A DNA stretch of 64,000 nt from NCBI GenBank assembly GCA_021613535.1, contig CP075495.1, forward strand, positions 4,650,001 through 4,714,000, in the 5' to 3' direction. The translations under genes were made by a program, and so were the position numbers. This stretch comes from Adineta vaga. Its lineage: Eukaryota; Rotifera. Positions 21,511 through 34,112 of this stretch are shown here, piece by piece (the stretch's first letter is position 1; the number at the start of each line of letters is the position of its first letter). The notes below the pieces were generated by a model. It worked only from the letters and a program-made list of their open reading frames with translations, searched no databases and was not told the origin of the DNA.

Positions 21511-21636
21511 AGAAATAAAAGAATGAATTTTTTTTGTGTGTTTTTGTACAAATTTGACTAAGAGTAAAATAGAATGATAATAGGTTTTTGCCTTTTTGTT
21601 TTAAGATGATATTTGATTAGTTTGGGAAAAAAAAGA

Positions 21637-24600
21637 ATGAGTGGTGTTCAATTGAAACGATTACTTGTTGCCTTAAATCGAGTTAAGCAGCATGGTAATA
21701 AAAAGAGACGAATGAATAAGATTTTTCAACGATAAATGATTTATTTATTTAAGGTTATATCCCAATTTGTAAACAATCAACAGCTGCTCAAGCTAAAAAA
21801 GAACCAGAAAAAATCGAAGTTTTTGTTGATGGCAAACCCGTACAAGTAGAACCAAATACAACTGTACTTCAGGTAAATTGATGATTTATTTAGAGTTTTC
21901 CCGAAAAGTTACTATGCGTTTACTTAATCAGGCTTGTGCTGTTGCTGGCGTTGAAATTCCACGTTATTGTTATCATGAACGTTTATCAATAGCTGGTAAT
22001 TGTCGAATGTGTCTTGTGGAAATTGAAAAAACACCAAAGGTATATTCTATCGCTGCTTTATGTGTGTGTATGTATCTATGTTGCTAATTATGTAAATTAT
22101 TGTTATAGCCGGTTGCTAGTTGTGCTATGCCTGTAATGAAAGGCATGCGTATTTTAACGGATTCACCATTAACAAAACGAGCACGTGAAGGCGTAATGGA
22201 ATTTTTACTTGTTAATCATCCATTGGATTGTCCAATTTGTGATCAAGGTGGTGAATGTGATTTACAAGTAAATATATATTATCACATTATATATTTAATT
22301 TATCGAAATATATTTGATTTTTCCAAGGATCAATCGATGGCATTCGGTAGTGATCGTAGTCGTTTTACTGATAATGAATTTTCAGGAAAACGGTATGAAA
22401 AAATAAAATAATCTTCACTTTCAATTCAACAAATTGTTATTTTTAGTTCGGTGGAAGATAAAAATATAGGTCCACTTGTAAAAACTAGCATGAATCGTTG
22501 TATTCATTGTACACGTTGTGTTCGATTTGGTAATGAAGTGGCTGGTGTTAGTGAACTCGGTACAACAGGACGTGGTGGAGATATGATTATTGGTACATAT
22601 GTAGAACGACTTTTCATGTCGGAACTTTCGGGTAATGTTATCGATTTATGTCCAGTTGGTGCACTACTATCGAAACCTTATGCATTCACTGCACGACCGT
22701 GGGAAACAAGGTAGTTCGTAATTTTCGTTTTTGTATTATATAAAGATTCTTTCATATAGAAAAACGGAATCAATTGATGTTATGGATGCATTAGGCAGTA
22801 ATATAGTCATCAGTACACGCGGTGGTGATGTTCTTCGTGTAATTCCACGAATGAATGAAGTAATTTGATGAAAAACATTATGAATTATTTTCTTTTTTCT
22901 ATTGAAATCTATATTATTTTTAGGAAGTTAATGAAGAATGGATTTCGGATAAAACACGATTTGCTTATGATGGTTTGAAATTACAACGTTTAACAGCTCC
23001 AATGTTAAAGAATCGTGAAGGTCATCTTGTTCCATGTGATTGGGAAGATGCATTAAGTGTTGTTGCTGAACGTGTATGTTTGATGATATCTGGTTTTTAC
23101 ATGATAAAAAACAGTTCATTGATGGTTTTAGATTGGTCGATTGGGATCGGGCGCAAAGATGGCTGCACTTGCTGGACGTTTTTGTGATGCCGAAGGACTT
23201 ATTGCTTTAAAAGATTTTATGAATCAACTCGGTTGCGAAACAGTATGTGTTGAAGAACGTTTTCCAAACGTGGGCGCTTCGTAAGTATCTTTCTTCTATT
23301 TTAAAAATCGACACTTTCATATTGATACAAAATCCTTTCTAGAATTGATCTTCGTAGCAATTATTTATTCAATGGAACAATCGCTGGTATTGAACAAGCT
23401 GATTTAGTCGTATTAATTGGAACTAATCCACGTTATGAAGCACCTGTACTAAATGCACGAATACGTAAATCGTGAGTCAATTTGATAATATTTAGATTTA
23501 AATAAAGCAGAGTATTGCTTTTTTTTCAGATATCTTCATAATGATTTACGAGTAGCTGTTATTGGACCAAAAGTTGATCTAACCTATTCATATGATCATT
23601 TGGGAGATAATACAAATATTCTTAATGAATTATCTTCTGGCAAACATGCATTATCCAAAGTTTGTTGATAATGATGTTTTTTTCTCGTATTTATTCATAC
23701 GATATGTTCATTTCGCTATAGGCTTTCAATGAAGCAAAACGTCCATTAATTATTCTAGGAAGTGCAATGTTTGAACGTCCTGATGCTGCATCAATCTATG
23801 CTAGTGCTGCACAATTAGCCGAAAAATTACGTAATAATGCTTCAAAAGATGATAAAGAATGGCGTGTATTTAATGTTCTTCATCGAGTACGTTTAAAGCT
23901 TTTCCAAATGAATAATCTTTCAATAGCATAAAAATTTATAGTATGCTTCCCAAGTAGCAGCACTCGATCTTGGCTATAAACCAGATGTTAAAGTATAAAA
24001 ATGTTTGATTTTTCTCGGAGACAAAAAATATGTTTAACTTTTGTAGAGCATCATTGACTTAAAACCCAATGTTTTGTATTTATTTGGTGCTGATGAAGGT
24101 TTAATTAAACGTGAAGATTTACCAAAAGATTGTTATATCATCTATCAAGGTATGGTTACATGAGACTTATTAGATTCAGTTTATAAATAATTTTTACTCT
24201 GATTTTCAGGTCATCATGGTGATCGTGGTGCACAAATAGCTGATGCTATTCTTCCTGGAGCTGCATATACAGAAAAAAATTGTATCTATGCTAATACAGA
24301 AGGTCGTGCTCAACAAACATATCTAGCGACAACACCACCCGGAAAAGCACGTGAAGATTGGAAAATTATTCGTGCATTAGCTGAAGTTAGTTTCATTTTA
24401 ACTAAAACATTTTCATTATTTTCTTCAATAGGTATGCGGTACATCGTTACGTTACAATAATCTCGATGAAATTCGTGATCGTATTGAAGAAGTTGCACCA
24501 AATCTAACTCGTATAGATTCAATTGAAGAAGCAAATTATTTTAAACAAAATGTTGAATTATTGAAACAACATCAAACATCATTTCATAATCAGCCATTAA

Positions 24601-24722
24601 CACCACCCATCAATAATCTTAAAGATTTTTATATGACCGATTCAATCAGCCGTGCATCATTGACAATGGCGAAATGTGTCAAAGCTGTTGAGCAACAATT
24701 AAAATCACCGCATAAAAATTAG
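21637..24722 (+). CDS. NDUFS1: NADH:ubiquinone oxidoreductase 75-kDa core subunit (complex I)
   Basis: Sixteen exons are inferred: 21637-21694, 21754-21872, 21932-22039, 22109-22267, 22328-22392, 22447-22710, 22760-22859, 22924-23073, 23132-23280, 23343-23471, 23530-23659, 23722-23886, 23942-23992, 24047-24149, 24210-24385 and 24432-24722, giving 738 aa (human is 727). The N-terminus is basic and fits a mitochondrial presequence. Iron-sulfur ligands are visible: [16 protein letters not shown] (2Fe-2S), [17 protein letters not shown] with an upstream His, and [12 protein letters not shown] with a later DLCPVGAL (4Fe-4S). The molybdopterin-oxidoreductase-like C-terminal domain is complete, ending in [11 protein letters not shown] and MAKCVKAV. 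It carries electrons from NADH toward ubiquinone in the matrix arm of complex I. Confidence 0.96.
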
Positions 24723-24892
24723 ATATTTGCAAGCATTGACGAACTAGTTTTTTCTTTCCTCCCTTTTCGTCTTTTTTTTTGTATAAATCCTTTAAAGTAG
24801 CATTTTTGCCATTGTCTTTTTTTTTCTTCATCAATAAACATACGAAAACATCCGCATCTATGTTCTTATAAAACATTTCGTTATCTCTTTGT

Positions 24893-24907
24893 TTTTCTGA
24901 TTTTTAG
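24893..24907 (+). promoter_or_regulatory. Acceptor-like site before the LMF start
   Basis: A T-rich stretch ending in TTTTTAG lies 10 nt before the ATG at 24918. The gap from the NDUFS1 stop is 195 nt. This is compatible with trans-splicing within a shared transcript. Confidence 0.4.
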
Positions 24908-24917
24908 ATCTCTAACT

Positions 24918-27139
24918 ATGACGAGATATTCTCTTCCAGATAAAATGTTCATTTCAACTTTACAATATACACATACGAGAAATCTCTTTCTTATATCTAT
25001 GAGTATTGTATATACATTTGCATTTGCATCATTATATTGGCAACAAGCTGGCTTATATTCTGATAATGGAGTTTTACCATTACGTTTACAAATTCAACAA
25101 CAAGAAAAAGTTAAACCATTTATTGTTAAATTAGCAACACTGTTTCATTGGACACCTTATCGTATTATGGAATGTATATTATTAATTTCAATTCTCTTAA
25201 GTTCATCAATGATTCTTTTCAAATGTCTACGTACAAGTGTAACATTTGCAATTCTTTGGTTAGCCTATTACAGTTGTTTTCAAATTGCTGGTCAATTTTT
25301 ATATTTTCAATGGGATACATTATTATTAGAAGCTGGTTTCTTAACTATTCTTGTTGCTCCAATGAGAATTTTATATTTGAAACGTAAACAAGTAGAAGAT
25401 TTTCTCTATCAAGATCGAATAACTTTATGGTTAATTCGATGGTTAGCTTTTCGTCTTTTATTTGCTAGTGGTATTGTTAAATTAACAGGCGGAGATAAAA
25501 CATGGTGGGCATTAACGGCAACAACATTTCATTATCAGTCACAATGTATTCCAACACCATTAGCATATTATGCTCATCATACACCTATTTGGTTACATAA
25601 ATTATCGACAGCATTAGTTTATATGTTTATGTCAGGTACTGGTATTTTGTTCTTTTCACCATTTCGTCTGCATCGTATAATTGCTTTTATAATACAATCA
25701 AGCTTACAAATCTTAATAGCATTAACAGGCAATTATAATTTCTTTAATTTCTTAACTATCATCGTATGTTTTGGTTTAATTGATGATCGATTTTTGGGTT
25801 ATTCACAATGGGAATCAGTTGATGGTGATGAACATAAACGAAAAAGATCTTTTTCATGGATTATAACTTTATTTCGACGATTAATTCATTTATTTATTCT
25901 TATTACATATATTTATCTAACTATTCGTTGGTTTGGTATTCATTTGGATAAGAAACGACAGATTATTATAACAAATATTACATTTACTCGTGCACAATTT
26001 GATCTTTTCTTAAAAAGATTTTTACCTGTTTGTCTTTTTCTTGCTTGGTGTTCATTAGTTTTTACTATTGGACGATCAGTTTTCATTTCAATTCGACGTC
26101 CAACAAAAATTTATGCAAAAATATTTCATGCATTAGTTACCATCACATATGGCATTCTAGCAATGAGTTTATTCTTTGTTTCAATGGTTCCATTTACTGT
26201 TATTGAACGGCAAACAAGCAAAGCTTTACCATATGAACTACAATCATGGTATAATAAATTTCAAGATTATCATGTTTTTAATGCTTATGGACTATTCAGA
26301 AGCATGTAAGTCTGGAAAACGTCGGTGTACCTGAAAATATGAGATTAAAAATAATATTATTTTAGGACGGGTGTGGATGGTCGACCAGAATTAATCATTG
26401 AAGGTGCTATAAGTACTAAAAAGTAAGACGATTTGTAGTTACATTTTGTTACCAATATATTTTTATATTTTTCAGTCCCAAATGGAAAGAATATGAGTTT
26501 TTCTATAAACCAGGTTCATTATCTACAGCACCTCCATTCGTTGCTCCACATCAACCTCGATTGGACTGGTAGATATAAAATTTTCCTCAAATATTTTCAA
26601 TCACTTCATTATATATACATCTCTGTATATTTAGGCAAATGTGGTTTGCTGCTTTAAGTCATTATCAACATGAACCATGGTTAGCATTTTTTCTCTATCG
26701 TCTTCTAACAAATCAACGAGAAGTTTTACGATTAATTCAAATGAATCCATTTCCTACAACACCTCCTAAACAAATACGTGTTCTTCTGTATCGCTATAAT
26801 TTCACAACACCACCATCAAAAGATTATTGGCAACGTGAATTAATTAATCAGGAATGGTTTCCAACAATAACTCTCGAAAGTCAATGGTTTATGTCTTATA
26901 TTGAACAACTTAATGTTACACAAATTGATAAACCATTATCAAACAGTATTGTCTTAGATATCATACGCTCAATAAGTGATTTAATGAATGGAACTATCTT
27001 TACATGGTTTCCTGTTGTTATTGCTTTAGTATTTCTTGTTTTACGAAAACTTCTCTGTACAAAACCTCATAAACCAATTGTAATGAAAAGAGATAATGAA
27101 TGGTATCAACCTTTATCATCGAAAGATAAAGATAATTAA
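24918..27139 (+). CDS. LMF2: Lipase maturation factor (LMF1/LMF2 family), ER membrane protein
   Basis: Four exons (24918-26305, 26366-26422, 26476-26568, 26635-27139) give 680 aa. Many hydrophobic spans are visible across the first 400 residues and one near the C-terminus (about residues 640-657). Family landmarks are [16 protein letters not shown] at the N-terminus, [29 protein letters not shown] with W-W after it, and the C-terminal RLDWQMWFAAL, which spans the last exon junction. LMF proteins help lipoprotein lipase-type enzymes fold in the ER. LMF1 versus LMF2 cannot be decided with confidence; LMF2 is a tentative label. The polyA signal is likely the AATAAA at 27253. Confidence 0.88.
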
Positions 27140-27763
27140 TTCTTAAAGAATTATACTCTAGTCCTATAGAAGTCAAAATGTTTTCTTTTTCTGCTTGCTC
27201 ATTACTATAATCGTCATTGTTGTGACTTGTTATTGTATTATTTACTAAAATCAATAAATAAAAAAAAATGCATGTGTATGTGATTATTAAGAAACATCGA
27301 TTTTATCATTATTATGCACTCATAAAAGTTCTAGTATGAAACTCATTGACTGATTGTAATTAATGATAATTTGAATTGTATAGAAAAATGCAAGAACGGA
27401 AAGACAAATGATTTCCATATAAAAAATCTTCATAAATCGATTTGTATTTATATTTAGTATGTTATTAATAATGTTCAACGCTAACGAAATTCTGTTGAAA
27501 ATCGTGAAAGATAGATGATATGAAAAAGTTGCACTATCATCTATTTTTGTTTTTATAGTATGTTTTTCTTTACTTTATTTTTTATCTATACGTCATTACA
27601 TGAGCGTTCTAATATTCTACTTTTTATCAAACAGGTTATTTTTATGACTGAGATGATAACAGTTAATATTTTGGTATTTTCTTTTTCTAATCTTATCATG
27701 CTTACTTGAAATTTAACGAAAACTCTCTCTTTGTATTTTCATTCATTTGAGTCTTACTTCCTG
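27140..27763. other. Intergenic, 624 nt
   Basis: An AATAAATAAA run at 27253-27262 is a likely polyA signal for the LMF gene. The remainder is AT-rich and should contain the promoter of the S1/P1 nuclease gene. Confidence 0.55.
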
Positions 27764-28908
27764 ATGTTTTTTGCACTTATTCTAGTAAGTTCTCTATGTA
27801 TTTCAACAGTAAATGGCTGGGGTGCCACTGGTCATTCTCTTGTCGCTAAGATAGCACAGAATACATTAACTAGTGATGCAAAAAAATTTGTTCAAGATCA
27901 TTTACCATGGTATACCAATGGTGATTTAAGTATGTTATCTTCGTGGCCTGATACAATATTGTATCCAGATACAAATCCAGTAGATTATCTCAATTGGCAA
28001 TGGTCAAAAGAACTGCATTATGTTAATACACCAGATTGGGTTTGTAATTATGATCGTAATCGTGATTGTGATTGGACTGGAGGACAACGTTGTGTTGATG
28101 GAAGTATTCAAAATTATACACAACGATTAGCAGATACATCATTGGATTGGACACAACGACAAGAAGCATTGCGATTTCTAGTACATATTATTGGTGATGT
28201 TCATCAGCCTCTTCATGCAGGTTTTGCCAGTGATCGAGGTGGCAATTCAATTAAAGGTAAAAAACAAACGTCTATCATGATAAACGTTTCAAAACGCTAC
28301 TCGTTTTTATTTTAGGTCAATTTTTTGGTAAAGCAACTAATTTACATTCACTATGGGATACAGTAATGATTGAACGTCGCATTTCGACTGATTTTCAAAG
28401 TGATTCAAATAAATATTACACTTATCTGCTTAATGTTATGCATACGACCTATATAAGAAATATATCTCAATGGACAAAATGTCCATCGAGTGACGAATCG
28501 AAATACTTAGCTTGTTCAACAGCCTGGATTGATGAAGATACTGATTTGAATTGTGAACATGTATATCGTAATGAACAAGATCAACCATTTAGTATTTCAC
28601 AACAATTTCAATTAGGTCAAACGTATTATAATACTCGAATGGTCTTTCTCGAAGCACGACTTCTTCAAGGTGGTGTTCGACTTGGCGCTGTTATTAATAA
28701 AATTGTCGAACTACAAAAACATAATCATCATTCAATAGACGACGATCAATTATGTTCAGGAACAATGATGTTAATGAGCATTATTTTTTTGCAAGTTTTA
28801 TTGGCATTCTTCGCTTTTATATATTATCTTTCTCGACGAAGAAATTCTCGACTACCATTAGCTGCAACACCAGGTAAATTTCATAGTTTGAATGATATTA
28901 AAGCATAA
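27764..28908 (+). CDS. S1/P1-type zinc nuclease with C-terminal membrane anchor
   Basis: Two exons (27764-28256 and 28316-28908) give 361 aa. Residues 1-18 are a signal peptide, and cleavage would expose Trp as the mature N-terminus (NG/WGATGH), as this family requires for zinc binding. The other zinc ligands are present in order: His of WGATGH, Asp of SWPD, His of LHYVNT, HIIGDVHQPLH and LHSLWD. The family cuts single-stranded DNA and RNA and removes 3' phosphates. A hydrophobic span near residues 304-326 followed by SRRRNSR predicts a type I membrane anchor, whereas plant and fungal enzymes are mostly soluble. S1/P1 nucleases are typical of plants, fungi, protists and bacteria and are rare in animals, so horizontal origin is likely. 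Confidence 0.92.
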
Positions 28909-29389
28909 GCTACTTTTTCAAAATATTTATTAATAAAATTTGAAATAAACGAATATATAATTATATACACAAGAGTACCAATGAATTGTCTAATCTATCA
29001 TCCTCTATTACAATCTTTTGTGTGTTCAATAATGAAGAAATCGATAGAAATAAGTGCATGTTTACATTGTTCTGCTAATAATCAACTCAATAGTTTTGTG
29101 AAAAGCATTTTCTTTCATATTCTATTGAAACAAAAAGTTTAACGAATAAAACACACGATTCGAGTTGCACACAGAACCAAGCGAGTGAGTAAAAGAAGGT
29201 AAAATAATCAGTGAAAAACAACCTTTAGAACGAAGTAATAAACTGAATAAATGTGCTTATTTTTTTCTTCTTTTTACAAAAGAAACCAACATGAAATAGA
29301 TGTGTTGATACAACAAGACACGAAAAACAACAACAACAACAACAACAACAGCAAGAGAATAGATACACTGAATAATCAGACACGACAAT
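28909..29389. other. Convergent intergenic region, 481 nt
   Basis: It lies between the 3' ends of the nuclease gene (+) and ARMC9 (-). There is an AATAAA at 28932, suitable for the nuclease transcript. A CAA/AAC repeat occupies about 29326-29350. No ORF is supported. Confidence 0.55.
29326..29350. repeat. (AAC)n microsatellite
   Basis: About eight uninterrupted AAC units lie in the convergent spacer between the nuclease gene and ARMC9. Confidence 0.8.
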
Positions 29390-32300
29390 CTAAGTTTTTT
29401 TTGTTTTATGATTATTTGCATTACCGTTACTTAATTCTAATATCGATGATGCCGATGAACGTATAGATGCACTTGAATTTGATCTTGGTGGTTCACTGAA
29501 AGAAAATTTCATACGTGGCGTTGTTTTTTGTGTAGATAGTGGTGGAACTGCACGATCCAATTCGTCGTTTGTACCAAAGGCAAAAACAGGTGTCAGTTGT
29601 TTTGATTGATCAACTGATGACATTCGATTCGTTGATTTAGGTCGACTTGTTGATGATAATGTTTTCGAAAATTTTATACTATTATTTGTCGTTGCGACTG
29701 ATGCAACACTTGCAGAGAGAGGTTTTTTAATTGAAACTGATGTTGAAGCAGCAAACATTGTCTGATGCCCATTGGATTGATCAAATCCATTGCTATGATT
29801 ATGAAAGAAATCTCCAACAACTAAACTACTCGCAAGTGAATCAACTGTGTGTGCAACAATTGATTGCCGTAATTGACCTGGTGTTGTTGGTCGATGTAGA
29901 ACAGAATCAACAACGGATTTACTTTTAAAATCATGTATCGATGAAGCATATAAATTATTATTATAGGATTTTTGAACAAATGGTGTTGGTGTTGTATTCG
30001 TTTGTGGTGAATATTTCACAAGCATCAGATCGTCTCCACTTAATTCTTGTTCAATGATTTGTAATTTATCTGCAAGATCTAAATCAGCTTCCATGACATC
30101 TTGATCTTCCTAGAAACAAAAATGAATATTAATAAAAATATGTTTTATTAAGAATATATATTACATCATCATTATCCTGTTCAGTGTCAGATGTTTGTTC
30201 GACAATTTGATCACCACCTTTCAATAGAAGATTTAATAGAAATTCTAATTGACCTTTTGTTTCTGAATTGCTTGTTTCAGTTCGAATAAGAGATCGAAGA
30301 CGATTATCAAGACTCTATATTGAATAATAAACAGATATACATATACAATATGAAATACATGAAAAATATCTTCATACTAATTCATTTGCTTTATCACGGA
30401 TTAACTTTACAGTTAAAACGGAATATAATGAAGAATTTACATATGGTCGAGTCTAAATGTGTGTAGATATTGATAGAAAATAATCAGAATAAAAATGATA
30501 AGAAAATCAAAAAAACCTACTTCATGATTTGAATGAGATAGTAAAGTTGAAAGAACAGTAATCACTTGTTCAGCTATTTCAGTACATTTCTTTCGACCAT
30601 TTGTACGTAAACACAAATTCATTAGTAAAGCAACGCCATATTCTAAAATATTTCATTATAAACGAAATGATTATATAGGTATAGTTATTACCTAATGTAT
30701 AATCAGATAGATCATCAGTTTTATTTAATAATGGTACAAGCCATTTAATCATATTTTGATTGATCATTATTGTTTGAACAGATCGACTAGAAATTTAAAA
30801 GAAAAAAGTCGCTAATCTTCTAGTAAACTTAGATTGAAACTCGTATTTTCCTACCGAAGACTTAGTTTTTGTAATGCAGCAAGAAGATGTTGCCTTGTTG
30901 ATGTATCCGATTTTTCAGCAATAGCTGCTTTCTGCATACCGATAATCAGTGATTCATTCGGTGCCAAATAATTTCGACCTACAAATTTTTCATACATACA
31001 AATATATCTATATTAAAATCTATTTCTTTTCAACCTTTTCGCAATGAAGCAATCGTATTAATTAAACGTGCCCATTCTTCTTTAAGAAAATCTGTTCCTT
31101 CAATCGACGGTGTTGATAATTCTTTGATAATTTTCGTTTGTTGTTCTGTATCAGTACTACAACCTAATAAATCGCAAGCAATATAACTTTCAAGCATTTT
31201 TTCACGTTTGAAATCTGTTTTTGCTTTCGTTAATTTCCAACGTAAAGCTTGAAGAAGTAGTGCTTTTTGTCGTGGCGCAGTAGATACATGAGTAACATCA
31301 CGTTTTATTTTTGAATAATCAAATTTTTCTGTAAATGGATCATCGATTCTATATATATATATAAAAGAGAAGAAAAACAAAGATAAATATTCATGATTAA
31401 CATTTAATTACCCTTGACGAGCTGATTCCATAACATTTGGTAATGATTCACGTAATCTTGCTAAACCAAGTCGTGCACAAACATTATCAATATATTCATT
31501 TGTAATTGTTTTTCCTACAATTGCTTGTTGTAATGTTTCTACTAATTCCATGGTTATAGCTAATTAATTAATATAAAAAATTTTATCGAATCAAAATATT
31601 TCTTGTCATAAAATAGAACTTACTGATTAAATTACAATAATCGGTACTTAAACTTTTGATTTGATTATTTGTTTCTCTATTTCGATGTTTAAGATCTTCA
31701 TTTTCAGTATTTAGTTGTGTTAATACATGTGATGCACGTTCACCATTTTGTAACAATTCCAATAGACGTGGTAATGGTCGATTAGAAAAAATCCAATCAA
31801 AAAAATTCGAAACTTTCTTACGTAATTGTACTGGCCATTCATTCTAAAAGCATTAATAAATCGAAGAGACGTTCTTCTTAACAAAAAAGAGAAGAAAAAA
31901 ACAAACCGAAAATAATTCTTGAAAAGATGCATGTTTATCTGGTGAAGCTACAAATGGTAATGCAAATAATGGTAAAATATCACTTGTTTGTGAAATAGCT
32001 TGTCCTTTAATTGATTCCATATATGTTTTAAGAACTTGCATATTCTCTTTGCTTGCTTTTTCATTCTAAAATATTGATTTATCAATTAAAATATTATTTT
32101 TTTTTTGAAAAAACCAAACAAAAATAGATTTTTAAATACTTTAATTGTAATATTGGGACGTAGATAATAAATTGCAAAATGTGCATAAATTAAAAATTCC
32201 AATGATTTCAATGATGGATCACTTGCGATAATATTACTTGGTACATGTGTCGACCAAAGATGAATGAAATCATTTCGATTTCCATCATCTAAATATTTCA

Positions 32301-32551
32301 ACATATCATTCTAAAATTTAGAATAAAATGTTTTTCTTCTTCTAATAGATTTGATTTTGTAGAATTACTTTAATTGTTTGATATTTTTCTTGATCCTTAT
32401 CTTGAATTTGTTTTCCATTGGAAATATCATGTATCGGTTCTTGACGATATTTTCGTTCTTTTAAAAATATGCCAACAGTTTCATTAAAACCTTTATAATC
32501 GAGATATTCAATAACAAAATCATTTATACGAAAATCAATTGATTGAGACAT
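29390..32551 (-). CDS. ARMC9: ARMC9, LisH and armadillo-repeat ciliary protein
   Basis: Twelve exons are inferred: 32369-32551, 32140-32310, 31907-32065, 31624-31843, 31412-31559, 31035-31348, 30855-30978, 30692-30786, 30521-30642, 30378-30452, 30165-30314 and 29390-30109, giving 826 aa. A LisH-like N-terminus ([20 protein letters not shown]) is followed by a CTLH-like region ([20 protein letters not shown]), a coiled coil and ARM-type repeats ([41 protein letters not shown]). After an acidic stretch it has VMEADLDL...ELSG, as in vertebrate ARMC9. The last exon adds a long Ser/Thr/Asn-rich tail. The human gene is a Joubert-syndrome gene and acts at the ciliary base. Confidence 0.92.
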
Positions 32552-34112
32552 TTATTGAATCTGTTGTTTTTTTTTATTCTTCTAATAATCATATGAAATC
32601 TATTACACAAATCTGTCTCTTATGTTGCTTGACAATTACCTCCAAATACAATCGATTCGAACGACATCTATCGATTGATAATAACATAATACAAAATTTG
32701 TGACAAATTTTATGTTAAGATAATTGTTAAGAGTTATTCTTTGCTTGGAAAAAAGAAATAAGTTTAAATAAAGATTTATATTGTCATACAACTGACATAT
32801 TCAACATTGAGACAAAGACCTTTGTTTCGATTTGACATGGCATCGATTGAACATTCTTTGAATCTACTGTGTCCACCATCATCAATGATTGGTTGAAAGT
32901 AATACTCTATCTTATTCTCGTCCAAAAATTAAGCTATCATTCAATCACTCTAGTTAACTGATAAAACTTTTCATGCAAATGATCTTACATGATTAACTAA
33001 TTGTTTACATTACTAATTAAAACACAAAAACATTTCTCATTAAATTACTTTTTAAATACAATTCAATAATCATCTACTTCACAGCACATGTCACATTAAA
33101 CTGAATAATCATTCGTTCTTTTCTTCAACTTGTAAACTTATTATATCGTAGTAGTCATTCAATCGTCAATTTTACTTCGAAATTTTCTTATTCAATCAAA
33201 ATTAAATATAGTCTCTTCTAATCTACAATGTATTTAACAGATGGAATATAAAATGCATTATTTGTCTATATACTCAAGCTCATACACCAATGCCATCGCT
33301 CGTTCGACTAAAGCCAATTGGCGCTATTCGACAAACCAACGTTCAGTAAGATAATATTTATTCAAATGTAACTAAGCCTATGATTGTTTATGATAATCAT
33401 TACAATGATATTAATTAACCAGACATTTGAAAATTTTTATTTGATTAATTCAAATGTAAGATGATGGTAAATATTTATTTTCTTTAATGATTCTATCATT
33501 CATCGATATTGATCAATCACAAATGTTTTATTTAGGATTTTATTAATCGACGTACTCGAATAAAATTTACTATTGTGATGTATAAACAAGTATATCATTA
33601 AGTCGTTAAACTTTATTTTATCTAAAATCCTGTGAATTTTGTTTTTTTCGTTTATCGGATAAGTATCATGTAACAATATAATAAAGTAATTTATATATCA
33701 AGTAGGTTTGACCTTGTCGAACGATGAGGATGATGATCGTTCTTTTTGTCTACAGGTACTTGTTGTAATAATAAAAGAATTACATGTTTGTCATTATTTA
33801 TTTTTGAAAACTAATGATACGAATATTATTCGTTCGTTTTGGTCTAATCAAATAAATTATTTTTGTAAGATATCCTTGAAAATGAATATCAATGGTATAA
33901 TCGTTGGTTAATTTTGATTTGTAACATTATTTTTTTGTTTATTTTTCGTTTTTTACATATATTTTCTCTATTTATCTTATTTATATGAATAGTAGCTTTC
34001 TATATCTATTATCTAGATGTGAAGATAATAGTCTAGTCCATATTCAATAGAAAAATACCCATTTTTTTTTCGTTATGTACAAACGAACTCATATGAAATT
34101 TCTCTTGTAGAT
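32552..34112. other. Divergent intergenic region, 1.56 kb
   Basis: It lies between ARMC9 (-) and the BRCT gene (+) and must contain both promoters. An exon-like stretch sits at 33290-33345 (see findings). A T-rich TTGTAG at 34105-34110 lies 2 nt before the BRCT ATG. I see no other coding signal. Confidence 0.5.

Noticed and set aside
33708-33911. 67-codon plus-strand frame upstream of the BRCT gene
   Set aside because: Non-ATG start. The acidic opening ends at a donor-like CAG/GTACTT, but no acceptor joins it in frame to the BRCT start.
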